A program made the position numbers and the translations under genes. Positions 22,201-30,433 of a stretch of DNA of 30,433 bases are shown piece after piece. The notes beneath the pieces are model-generated. The model was not told the DNA's origin, searched no databases, and saw nothing but the letters and a program-made list of their open reading frames with translations. Within the stretch, counting starts at the first letter, position 1. Every line of letters starts with the position of its first letter. Origin of the DNA: Apostichopus californicus (lineage: Eukaryota; Echinodermata; Holothuroidea; Aspidochirotida; Stichopodidae); the NCBI GenBank assembly GCA_020650975.1, contig JAIPMN010005588.1, positions 1 to 30,433 on the forward strand. The letters run 5' to 3'.

Positions 22201-25200
22201 TATAAAATGTGAAATTAGTTGCATAAAACTGTGCAGAGTTGCTTGAAGATATTTTAGTCTTTTAGGTGGCATCGCTCTTGCAAAATGATAATGCACTTAT
22301 CACTACTTTGATTGGGAGGTTTAGGTTGATCTGAATATTTGAACTATGTCATCTAAACCTGAACTGGCCTCCAACAAATGTGAGGGTCATCTGATTCAAA
22401 TAGGGATTGCATCGCGCAGATCCAGATTTTTAAAAAGGATTGACTCTGGCCGTTGGGTTTTTTAAGCCGACTCCCATGTATGGGAGTTTGGGGGTCCCTC
22501 CCCCAGAATAAAAATCGTTTTTAATGTGAAAATGAAATGGTACATTGTGAAGCATAGTTAGGTTATAAATTTGGTCTCCATGCAAGGTTGTGCTAGTTAC
22601 TACTGTTAATTCTTTGTGCAAGTTGAAAGGGTTGTGTGGAACCCCTCACCCACCCCATACACACACACACACTACCCCTGGATCTGCTCCCATGCATCCT
22701 TTCTTTGTCCCAGGAGTAATCTACAGTGAACAGTTTTAGTAACAATTTTTAGGTTTACGACTCATCACTCTTTTATCATAGCAAAAGTCCAAAAATACTA
22801 TGTTTCTATGTAACAAGAAAATAATTTTGCTTCAGAGTGACATCAGTTACTCCATACATATTTAAGTTTTCCTTTTACTTAATGTTTTATATATACTCTC
22901 TGCATATTAACACTCCTCGTCTTGTGTCTCTTACAGGTCTGTCATATCCTACAGGACCACATCCCAACCAGTGTTTCCTATAAATGTCCTAGCAGAGTCA
23001 GGTAAATAATGCAACTGATAAAAGCAAAAATCACAATTTACCAAACTTTTAAATAGTAACCCATTAGTCCCCAGTGCAATAATTCCCTGATGGAAATATT
23101 GGGAAGAATTGGCTCTTTGATTCCTTGCCGGAGGCAGAAGGAATCTATATGATGGTGATGGCATGTGTGTGTGTACTTGCTTGTAAATATCGTAACTCAA
23201 AAAGTTTATAGTGGATAAACTTCATACTTGGTATGTGGATCCGTCTTATTGAGAACGAGACCCTATTCTTTTCTGTGAAAATTCAGTGGTCATTTGGGGT
23301 CAACATAGGTCAAAGTCTGAAAACTTTGTAAATTTCAATAACTCCAAAAGTTCATCTTCGTTGAACTTCATACATGGTATGCAGATTCAGCTGGTTAAGT
23401 ACAAGAACCCTTTTGAAATGGAGGTGAGTGGTCATTTGCAGTCAGCATTTAAGTCAGTCTGAAAATCTTGTGCACACAATAACTCAAGAAGTAGATCTTT
23501 CTTGAACTTCATACGTAGTATGTAGATCCAACTTGGGTGAGTGTAAGAACCCTGTTGAAATTGGTAGAGGCCAAAGGTGACATGAGGTCAAAAGGTGTCT
23601 GAAAACTCAGACACAGGTGTCTGAACTAAGACACAGGTGTCTGGTGTCAGACACAGGTGTCAGATAACAGGTGTCTGAAAACAAGTCTGGAGTCTTTTAA
23701 ACATGATAACTCCAAAATTAAAACTTCAAATAATCTGTTAATTCTCTAATGCTATGATTTTCTTTGGTGAACATAGCTCGGTCAAATACAGTTCAGTTTA
23801 GTTTTGTGAAGGGCTCAATAGGTCTTCTGCAAACATGCAGTCATCCAGGAAATGAAATATGCTTTTAAGAGTTGAATGAGTTGATAGTTTGCACTCAAAT
23901 GGTTGTTATCAGTTTTCACCTCTGAGCTGCAAGGTGTTAACATGTTTACTCAAATTGTGCAAAACTTGGCTCAAAGGGTCAACAGGTTATCTCAAATGGT
24001 CTTAAGGCATTTTCTCTGTGAGTTATACTAGATGACTTCTGCTTTGGCAGTGGGTTGTGAAAGTATTTCACAGTGTCAAAACAATGTCATGTAACTCTCA
24101 TTCATTAATAACAATTAACAAAGGGATGGTTGGTAGCAGAGCTGATTTGCTAGCTCAAAGTCGGTTTAAAAAATGTCCGTTTATTCATACATCTGTGTTT
24201 TTATATCACATAGGGAAGACTTCTTTCTGGATATTGCAAAATTTTGAAATAAAAGTTCTGTACTGTAAAGTCCTTACCAGTGAATGAAATGGTTTATGCC
24301 CACAAGGGAGTGCCACAAATAAGAGCTGGAAAAATCCCTGATCTTTTCTGGTTCTCGCTTGACTCTTGAACAAACTTAACTCACTTGCTCAACATGAGTC
24401 AGATAGTTATTTGGAATTTTGAGCAAATTGTATGGCAAGGAATCACAAATCTAACAGGCTTTCTGGTTAAACATGATTGAAATGTGGCAATATAAATCAG
24501 CAACAACTACCAACATGAAGGAGAAGATAGGAGATGGATTATTCCAAAAGCAGTTTTTAAGATTGGTGTCTTCATGAAAGTGTCTGATTGCCAACATAAT
24601 ATTCCTTGTAGTAGATATTAAAACAGTGAAATAGTTTTGATTTCCTGCTTGGAATCGCAGACCGATTGTTGCTGGAAATTGCTTGATGGAATCTAGAATA
24701 AAATCTGTAATGTCTGTTTTCCTTCTAAGATTGACGTAATAAGAAATGTTTCTCCGTTCATATACTTTGATTGGGTATAATGATATCGTTTTGGATCTTG
24801 TTTGGAGGTCCTTTCCAACTTATTCCAATATTTCCTGAATTTTTCAGACAAAATGACCATCTATGATGACGTGGACTCGGATATTCTGCGCAACTATTCA
24901 GAGTTTCAGCTAGCCAGTATCCTCTACTCCACAATGATGGAATCTAACTGCAGTGAACAAAGCTCTAGGATGACTGCTATGGATAACGCCACCAAGAATG
25001 CAGGTAAGTTAACAGAAGAAAAACAAAATTGAGACTGGTTATCACTGATTATAAGTCAAATGATTAAAAGCTGGTCAATATGTCCTACGGCAACCGCTCA
25101 AGAGTTTGGCAATTTGTACAGAGCAGCAACAAAATTTCTAATTAAAGTCAACTGGAAATTCTCTGTACAAACCTTCTTCTTTTATCAAAAAGTTTATATA

Positions 25201-25896
25201 GTTAGCCATAAAAATTGTTTTCAATTCTGATTTTCAGTTCAAAGGTCAAAGTTAATTGAAGCATTAGTCTGTGGTGTATAGTATTTGGTTAATATTTGAT
25301 GGATTATCCCTTAGTGATGTAGGATACGTACTTGATGGATTATCCCTTAGGGATGCAGGATATGTATTTGTTGGATAATCTCTTAGGGATGCAGTATACC
25401 TATTTGATGTATTATCCCTTTAGTGATGGAGGAAATGTATTTGATGTATTATCCCTTAGTGATGGAGGATATGTATTTGATGGATTATCCCTTAGTGATG
25501 CAGGATACATATTTGATGGATTATCCCTTAGTGATGCAGGATATGTATTTGATGGATTATCCCTTAGTGATGCAGGATATGTATTTGATGGATTATCCCT
25601 TAGTGATGCAGTATACATATTTGATGGATTATCCCATAGTGATGCAGGATATACATGTATTTGATGGATGATCCCTTAGTGATGCAGGATATGTATTTGA
25701 TGGATTATCCCTTAGTGATGCAGGATACATATTTGATGGATGATCCCTTAGTGATGCAGTATATTTAAAGTGGCCCTCCTTTGGTTTACTTGTAGGTGAA
25801 ATGATTGACAAGCTGACCTTGCAGTTCAACCGTACCAGGCAGGCAGTCATCACCAGGGAACTTATTGAGATCATCTCCGGTGCTGCTGCACTATAA
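19266..25896 (+). CDS. ATP5F1C: Mitochondrial ATP synthase F1 subunit gamma, seven coding exons
   Basis: The coding exons are 19266-19284 (from ATG), 20012-20143, 20606-20807, 21525-21668, 22937-23001, 24848-25003 and 25796-25896 (stop TAA 25894-25896). All join in frame to 272 codons, matching the length of mature animal gamma. The protein starts [19 protein letters not shown] and has the long basic N-terminal helix ([20 protein letters not shown]), the conserved [40 protein letters not shown], and the C-terminal helix ending [15 protein letters not shown], which fits the family signature. The N- and C-terminal helices form the coiled-coil rotor shaft turning inside alpha3beta3 in the mitochondrial matrix. 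Animal precursors normally carry a cleaved presequence before MATLK; that exon was not found here, so 19266 may not be the true start, although ACCATGG is a strong start context. The introns carry several repeats. A polyadenylation signal is at 26132-26137. Confidence 0.95.
20821..21194. mobile_element. hAT-like MITE with 8-bp target duplication
   Basis: Perfect 12-bp TIRs CAGTGGCGGAGC (20821-20832) and GCTCCGCCACTG (21183-21194) enclose 374 bp. The element is flanked on both sides by the identical 8-mer TGGATGAT (20813-20820 and 21195-21202). An 8-bp duplication and CAGTG-type ends are diagnostic of the hAT superfamily. There is an internal C/G-rich inverted pair near the left end (GTCCAT...CAGGGGGG and CCCCCCTGATGGAC). 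No transposase. It lies in ATP5F1C intron 3, beginning at intron base +14. Confidence 0.9.
21842..21876 (+). pseudogene. Partial decayed copy of an ATP5F1C exon end in the following intron
   Basis: Positions 21842-21872 resemble 21625-21658 of the preceding exon: both read GGATATGAG, then a TT(G/C)ATACTGGTGAA core, then TC and ATTTA. About 29 of 33 bases agree by eye. A poorer second match is at 21737-21766. It lacks splice sites and would not be translated. It may be a small local duplication rather than a true extra exon. Confidence 0.45.
22416..22687. mobile_element. Small inverted-repeat element in ATP5F1C intron 5
   Basis: GCAGATCCAG at 22416-22425 is exactly inverted at 22678-22687 (CTGGATCTGC). 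Between them are C- and G-rich runs (22488-22505, 22641-22655) and a short CA repeat (22660-22673). The layout is that of a MITE of about 270 bp. I could not find a matching target duplication. Confidence 0.5.
23188..23610 (+). repeat. Three diverged tandem ~145-bp units in ATP5F1C intron 6
   Basis: Units begin at about 23188, 23335 and 23478. Each contains AACTC(A/C)A(A/G)AAG, then AACTTCATAC, a (T/C)GGTATG or TAGTATG step, AGATCC or AGATTC, GA(A/G)ACC or AAGAACCC, and a GGTCA-type stretch with GTCTGAAAA. Divergence between units is substantial. Similar tandem-unit composition is seen in the element at 28274-29494, which suggests a related repeat class. There is no coding potential. Confidence 0.6.
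23594..23677 (+). repeat. Cluster of AGACAC-AG-GTGTCT palindromes
   Basis: The near-perfect palindrome with arms AGACAC and GTGTCT and a 2-base centre occurs at 23609-23622 and 23629-23642, with a related copy at 23649-23661 and a half-copy at 23668-23676. Each carries the E-box CAGGTG. The cluster directly follows the third tandem unit. Confidence 0.7.
25296..25765 (+). repeat. 36-bp minisatellite, ~13 units, next to ATP5F1C last exon
   Basis: About 13 head-to-tail copies of a 36-bp unit starting TTGATGGATTATCCCTTAGT fill 470 bp. Because 36 is a multiple of three and the unit lacks stops in several frames, long artificial open frames with a 12-residue repeat ([12 protein letters not shown]) appear on both strands. 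The array ends about 30 bp before the acceptor AG at 25794-25795. Confidence 0.92.
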
Positions 25897-26131
25897 TGAT
25901 GCCGCGTCTCTGCTTTCGGGGATTTTTTTCTTTCTATCACTTTGAAAGTTTGGCATAGTTTCGCTAGACGACTGGAAGAGGAGACGTTTATCACAGAGAC
26001 GTAAAAAATATCTTTAGTTCCATTGCAACAAGCTGACTAGGTTCACCATGATTTGTTTTGAAATAGTTGGTCACGCTGGAATGTTGTGTATCATTATTAC
26101 ACGTGATTAGATGGTGCTGTTTCAGAAGTAA

Positions 26132-26137
26132 AATAAA
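26132..26137 (+). terminator. ATP5F1C: Putative ATP5F1C polyadenylation signal AATAAA
   Basis: Canonical AATAAA, 236 bases after the stop codon, is the first such hexamer downstream. The actual cleavage site is not visible. Confidence 0.5.
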
Positions 26138-27324
26138 AAAGGGAACATAGAATTACTTCAAGCTTGAATTTTTGGCAATGTTTCAAATCAGAAGTAGTAA
26201 ATGTAGCAGAATTATTCCTTAACATTTTAATTCTAGCTTTGAGTCACATTTTGAAGATTAAAAATGTTGAATCAGACTTGTTTACTGCCAAAACTGAAGT
26301 TGTCCATTATTAAATATGAAAATATCTCAGCAACCATTCTCTCATGTTTGTGAGTTGTTTTAATTTTTCAACCAAAGAACGTTGATCTATTGTCATATAT
26401 TCAAACGTTACTGATAAATGATACACTCGTTAAATTTATTGTACTTATCTCATACAACCTATTGAGAGGTATTGTGTGTATAGTGTGCCTCCCTCGTCCA
26501 TGAAATCTATAGAGTCTCACTTTGGACTGTAATATGGATTGACCTTAACAAGAACATGTTCAAAAAAAAAAAGGGAACAAGAGATAATTAAAATGTGAAA
26601 TGATGTACAAGCAAACTGTTGTATGTTATCCCACTCAAGAATTTCATGTGATATTTTTCAGAACTTTTGTTTGGAACTAAAGAATATATTTATGCATAAT
26701 AATGCAGTGATTGATAAAAAGAAGTTGTTTATTTTCTTATTCATTTCTTTGGTATTGGGGATGCTATTATAGAGGTTCAGATGGTTTTGATTTGGTTTGG
26801 GTTATCCAGTCCAAGGTGCTATGTCCATATCATTCCTGCATATTCCTAATGCTTCTGTTAGCTCTTATTTGCTTTTGAAACCCATAGTTGTTAGAGAGTG
26901 GATAGGAATATCTGTTATCAGTACAGAATTGTCATTTCCTTAGTTCACACTAGTTCATCTGCATTTACACTTCCCCCTTCCTAATCCCCTTTCTTTTCAT
27001 CTCCCCATTCACCTTCATTACCTATTAAGTCCCATTGTTCTTCATAGTTTGTCATAGTTTATCTCCTCGCAGCTTTAATCCTATCATCCCGTTTCTCTGT
27101 CATCTTACCATCCTCTGTTCCATTCATTTTGCTCTGTTCATAGTTCAACAGTCCAGTTTAGCTGTGTGTCTATCTTTTTGCTTTAAATGTGTCCTTAGTC
27201 TGTTTTCTGGGAAAGATCCGGCTAGGCCCTCTAATCGGAAAGTGTTATACTCTATTATACACAAGGATATGAAATATATGACCCACAAAGCAGCCAACAC
27301 CTGGGATACGCAGATTTAAGAGCT
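26138..27324. other. Gene-free stretch downstream of ATP5F1C
   Basis: AT-rich, with a pyrimidine-rich patch at about 26970-27130. The open frame at 27035-27319 is not recognisable and has no conserved features. Confidence 0.45.
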
Positions 27325-27328
27325 TTAA

Positions 27329-27684
27329 AGGCATTGAAGACTCACCCCAAACCGTGTGCCGCCCTGTGAAAAAGTTAACTTTCCGTTGCTTGCAAGTGAA
27401 CTTTTTCTTTTGTCGCTACAAAATGCAGACAGTAATGAAACGTGATACCTTGTTATCTTTAGCTGGACCTGAGATGTCCATCGCTGTATCGTTTGTACAC
27501 TGTGCTGTGGGTATTGACCGCAGCTGTATGTACTGACTACACTAGTGTCTAATTACTGACGGTAGCAAGCTGTGTGTGTACTTTGGGATCGATGGTGGTG
27601 TCTAACACTTCTGTTACACCTCATTCAAAACTAGGTCAGATTACCGGCATTAGACGTTTCTTTTTGCGCGAGTCTTCACACCCC
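27329..27684 (+). mobile_element. MITE family copy 2, flanked by TTAA
   Basis: This is the better-preserved copy of the element at 14344-14704. TTAA is present on both sides (27325-27328 and 27685-27688). The left end AGGCATTGAAGACTC and the reversed right end GGGGTGTGAAGACTC share TGAAGACTC. Body 356 bp, non-coding. TTAA duplication suggests mobilisation by a piggyBac- or Kolobok-type transposase, which is inference. Confidence 0.78.
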
Positions 27685-27688
27685 TTAA

Positions 27689-28273
27689 AGGGTCGCCTAG
27701 TGGCGTACATGGCCCTAGTGAATGTTGCACGGCACTCCCTGTTGCTGGAGATGGACTTAAAGTGCGAGAATGCAGAGGAAAATCCTCGAACGATATAGCA
27801 AAGTGAAAGTGCGCCCACTACTAATTGCAAAGCAAACGTTATATACCGTTCGAGTCATTTCACAATAAAACTTTTGGACTGCTGAATTCGTCGATAATTG
27901 TGCATTTAAGTTTAACCCGTAGCAACAGTGACCATATATCGGAACTTGTACAAAAACAGCTGATAATGTATATAAAATACTGAAACCCAAAATTACTGCG
28001 GCATACGGTGTTCTCCATTGAACTACCAGCTCTAAGTAGCTCAGTGAAAGACAGGACGCCAATACGTCTTCTCTTCTCGGGATCAAATTGTATAAACACT
28101 GATGATTATCAGTTGTGCAATATCATGTAATTAAGTTGTGGGGTGTGCTGGTGAGGGGTTAGAACTAACGTTAATGTCAGTTTATATATAGCAATCGAGT
28201 ATACCACAGTTATAGTAGGCCAACATACGTCCGAAGTGACGATTTTGGCATGTTTTCAATCATCTTCATTTTT
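27689..28273. other. Unassigned stretch with an open frame on the minus strand
   Basis: An open frame at 28086-27757 (109 codons, minus) includes a hydrophobic segment (AAVILGFSILYTLSAVFV) that could span a membrane. It has no recognised family and no clear splice context, and overlaps another open frame of 79 codons, so it may be chance. It could also be a first exon of a gene I cannot trace. Confidence 0.25.
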
Positions 28274-29494
28274 AGCTCATACCAGCATGCTGGTGTGAGC
28301 TATTGTTACAGTGTGGCGTCTATCACTCTATCCGTCAACAATTGGTAAAACCGCTCCCACTCGCACAGTGTTCAATGGAATTTCATGAAACTTGGACACA
28401 AGGACCATTGGGTATAGGGCCATCAGAGATGGTCTGAAATTTGGGGTCAAAGGTCACTTGTGGGCAGTAATGGGCCATTTTGTGGAAATACGCAAAATGC
28501 TTCTTCTCCTACAGATTCCATGGTACAATGTTTAGGGTTTGTCACGATAGAACTATGGTAGTTTTACCTTCAGGGTGTTCATGAATTTGAGATCAAAGAT
28601 CAACTAGGGGTCTTTTGTGGCCCGGGCTGCGGCCCTATATTTTCAAATTGCTTTCGTTCGTACAGTGTATGGCCAGTTATAATGAAACTTGGTCACAACG
28701 TTCTTCGGGATAAGGGTTACGAGGGGTGTTCGGAAAATTGAGGTCAAATGTCATTTAGGGGGTCATCGGGGGTCATTCTTTGTAATATTTTCAAATATCT
28801 CAATCTCTTCAAGATTTTCATTGATCACATTCAAAGTTGAACTGATGATTGTTGGATTGTGTATGAATAAGGTAATGCCTAATAATTTTTGGTCAAAAGT
28901 TAATTAATTACAATTAATCCCCATTGTTTAAAAAAATCTGAGCCTTCACCTTTTTGCCAAAGCTCCTTTAATTTGTCTCCCAGTCTCTGCAGTGTTTGTT
29001 TACATTTGTGGTTAAGCTCTGCAGAGGCTGTTAGTGGAATTAAAGCAGGATTGGGAGTTGTTATTAACTGTTGAACTGTAAGCATGAGAGCCCTATAGCC
29101 AATCAGCACTTGCCGATTCTTAGAAGTCTTTGAGCCTGAAGTATGTAGGCAGCCAGCCAAAATTTTGGGAAGGAGTACTTGTGAAGTTATGTCTGCTCAG
29201 GTAGAGGGGAGAAAGTTTAATAGGGTAGGTCAGTGGTATTGTTTGAGAGAGTGGGTAAAATAGGATTTAAAGGGGGAAAATAGGAAGTATAGCCAGTGGT
29301 GTGGCCAGGATTCTGCTAACGGAGGGGGGGGGGGGGTTATCGCTGTTTTGAGCTAGGGGTATAAATTCGTCTTTGAACCTAAAATGTTTAGCCTCATGGG
29401 CCCAAAATTGGTGAAATCTGAAAAATGGCCTGAAATTTGGTGGGCCATAAAGTTTTGTTGGCCCTACATTTTTGAGCTCGAAAAGGTATGAGCT
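28274..29494. mobile_element. 1.2-kb repeat element with hairpin ends
   Basis: The left end has a near-perfect 28-bp palindrome at 28274-28301 (AGCTCATACCAGC meeting its complement, one G-T wobble). Its first 10 bases AGCTCATACC are exactly inverted at 29485-29494 (GGTATGAGCT), which is followed by a second hairpin GCACCATTGGTGC at 29497-29509. The interior 28380-28830 is made of loosely tandem ~150-bp units around TGAAACTTGG and GGTCAAAGGTCA. A G-run of 17 at 29321-29337 and a minus-strand open frame of 86 codons (29160-28900) also lie inside. The family is not named with confidence. Confidence 0.55.
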
Positions 29495-29719
29495 CTGCAC
29501 CATTGGTGCTCTAGTTTATCTCAGATGAGCTTAATTCCTGAAGCTCTGAAGATTAGGGCCTTATGGTCGGTCGTACACTGCTAAAAAGAAAAAAATAATA
29601 CTCCCCTAATACTCCCCTAATTTGTTAGAAGGAAACCCAGTTGATAGGTTGCAAAACCTTTTTTGATAGGTTTTGTGCTTAGGTTTCATTTTGTACATAT
29701 TATAAATTCTTATGAAAGG
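29495..29719. other. Short non-coding interval before the minisatellite
   Basis: After the second hairpin (29497-29509) nothing recognisable is seen apart from a duplicated 11-mer (ATACTCCCCTA) around 29599-29619. Confidence 0.4.
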
Positions 29720-30213
29720 ACCTTTGAACACACACCTATCCATTGACCTTCAAACTCACACCTATCCATGGACCTTTGAACTCACACCTATCCATGAACC
29801 TTTGAACCCACACCTATCCATAGACCTTTGAGCTCACACCTATCCATTGACCTTTGAACACACACCTATCCATTGACCTTTGAACTCACACCTATCCATG
29901 GACCTTTGAACTCACACCTATCCATAGACTTTTGAACCCACACCTATCCATGGACCTTTGAACTCACACCTTTCCATGGACCTTTGAACTCACACCTATT
30001 CATGTACCTTTGAACTCTCACCTATTCATAGACCTTTGAACTCACACCTATCCATGGACCTTTGAACTCACACCTATCCATGGACCTTTGAACTCACACC
30101 TATCCATAGACCTTTGAACTCACAAATCTATCCATGGACCTTTGAACTCACACCTATCCATATACCTTTGAACCCACACCTATCCATAGACCTTTAAACT
30201 CACACTTATCCAA
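29720..30213 (+). repeat. 26-bp minisatellite, ~19 units
   Basis: Nineteen consecutive units of 26 bp, each starting ACCTTTGAACTCACACCT and ending in a CCAT(G/A/T)G-like step, with scattered substitutions. 19 x 26 equals the 494-bp span. Not a CRISPR: there are no unique spacers. Confidence 0.92.
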
Positions 30214-30433
30214 GGATACAAAAGTACACAAAATGTGTCAGACATTTTACATACACTGTAATCAACAGTGCCGTTACAGTTTGCCTATCATGCAATGTTG
30301 TTGACTTCACTTACAGAAGAACAATTTTGCTTTTGAGGACAAAGTAAAGCTTCTTTAACGAACTTGAGTTTCCACTCACAGTAATGTACAAATGACTCAT
30401 ACTGCTCAAGCCTGTATCAGCCTGACGATACTT
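30214..30433. other. Terminal 220 bp, nothing recognised
   Basis: No exon, RNA gene or repeat recognised. Confidence 0.4.

Noticed and set aside
25332..25671. Long overlapping open frames on both strands encoding 12-residue repeats
   Set aside because: They are a by-product of the 36-bp minisatellite, which has a period divisible by three and no stops; the array is inside an ATP5F1C intron.
29720..30213. CRISPR-like array
   Set aside because: Units are contiguous without unique spacers, and the window is eukaryotic; it is a minisatellite.

Overview
This is nuclear DNA of a multicellular animal, not prokaryotic. It is AT-rich and has long introns with canonical GT/AG splice sites. Coding exons are sparse, and small non-autonomous transposons and minisatellites are abundant. 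The three recognisable genes have clear animal orthologues, and the repeat style suggests a marine invertebrate deuterostome, most likely an echinoderm such as a sea cucumber. The taxon is an impression from sequence style, not a proof.

Layout. Positions 1-1420 hold a nest of inverted repeats and terminal-inverted-repeat (TIR) elements, including a short TTAGGG-rich tract. Positions 1989-4301 (+) carry the last three coding exons of a FAM72-family gene; its N-terminal exon is not visible. Positions 4302-12670 contain no recognisable gene, but hold two TTAA-flanked MITE-like elements (7757-7994 and about 9240-9913), a local tandem duplication and a retroelement-like tail with a hammerhead-like fold (10562-10600). 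Positions 17939-12671 (-) carry a complete six-exon RXYLT1 (ribitol-5-phosphate xylosyltransferase 1, formerly TMEM5) gene of 411 codons. Positions 19266-25896 (+) carry seven coding exons of the mitochondrial ATP synthase gamma subunit (ATP5F1C), covering the whole mature protein of 272 residues. RXYLT1 and ATP5F1C are head to head, with a 1.3 kb interval that probably holds both promoters. FAM72 and RXYLT1 are tail to tail, about 8.4 kb apart. From 25897 to the end there are only repeats: a second copy of a MITE found in RXYLT1, a 1.2 kb hairpin-ended element, and a 26-bp minisatellite of 19 units.

The three genes serve different systems: FAM72 is linked in vertebrates to uracil-DNA glycosylase control, RXYLT1 to dystroglycan glycosylation in the Golgi, and ATP5F1C to the F1 motor in mitochondria. 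Nothing suggests they form one pathway. The most unusual structural theme is that several repeats stop within a few tens of bases of splice sites: a hAT-like MITE 13 bp after an ATP5F1C donor, a 36-bp minisatellite about 30 bp before the ATP5F1C last-exon acceptor, and a TTAA MITE about 30 bp before an RXYLT1 acceptor. I see no convincing new multi-gene system. All exon boundaries were read by eye from frame continuity and splice consensus, and no similarity search was run.
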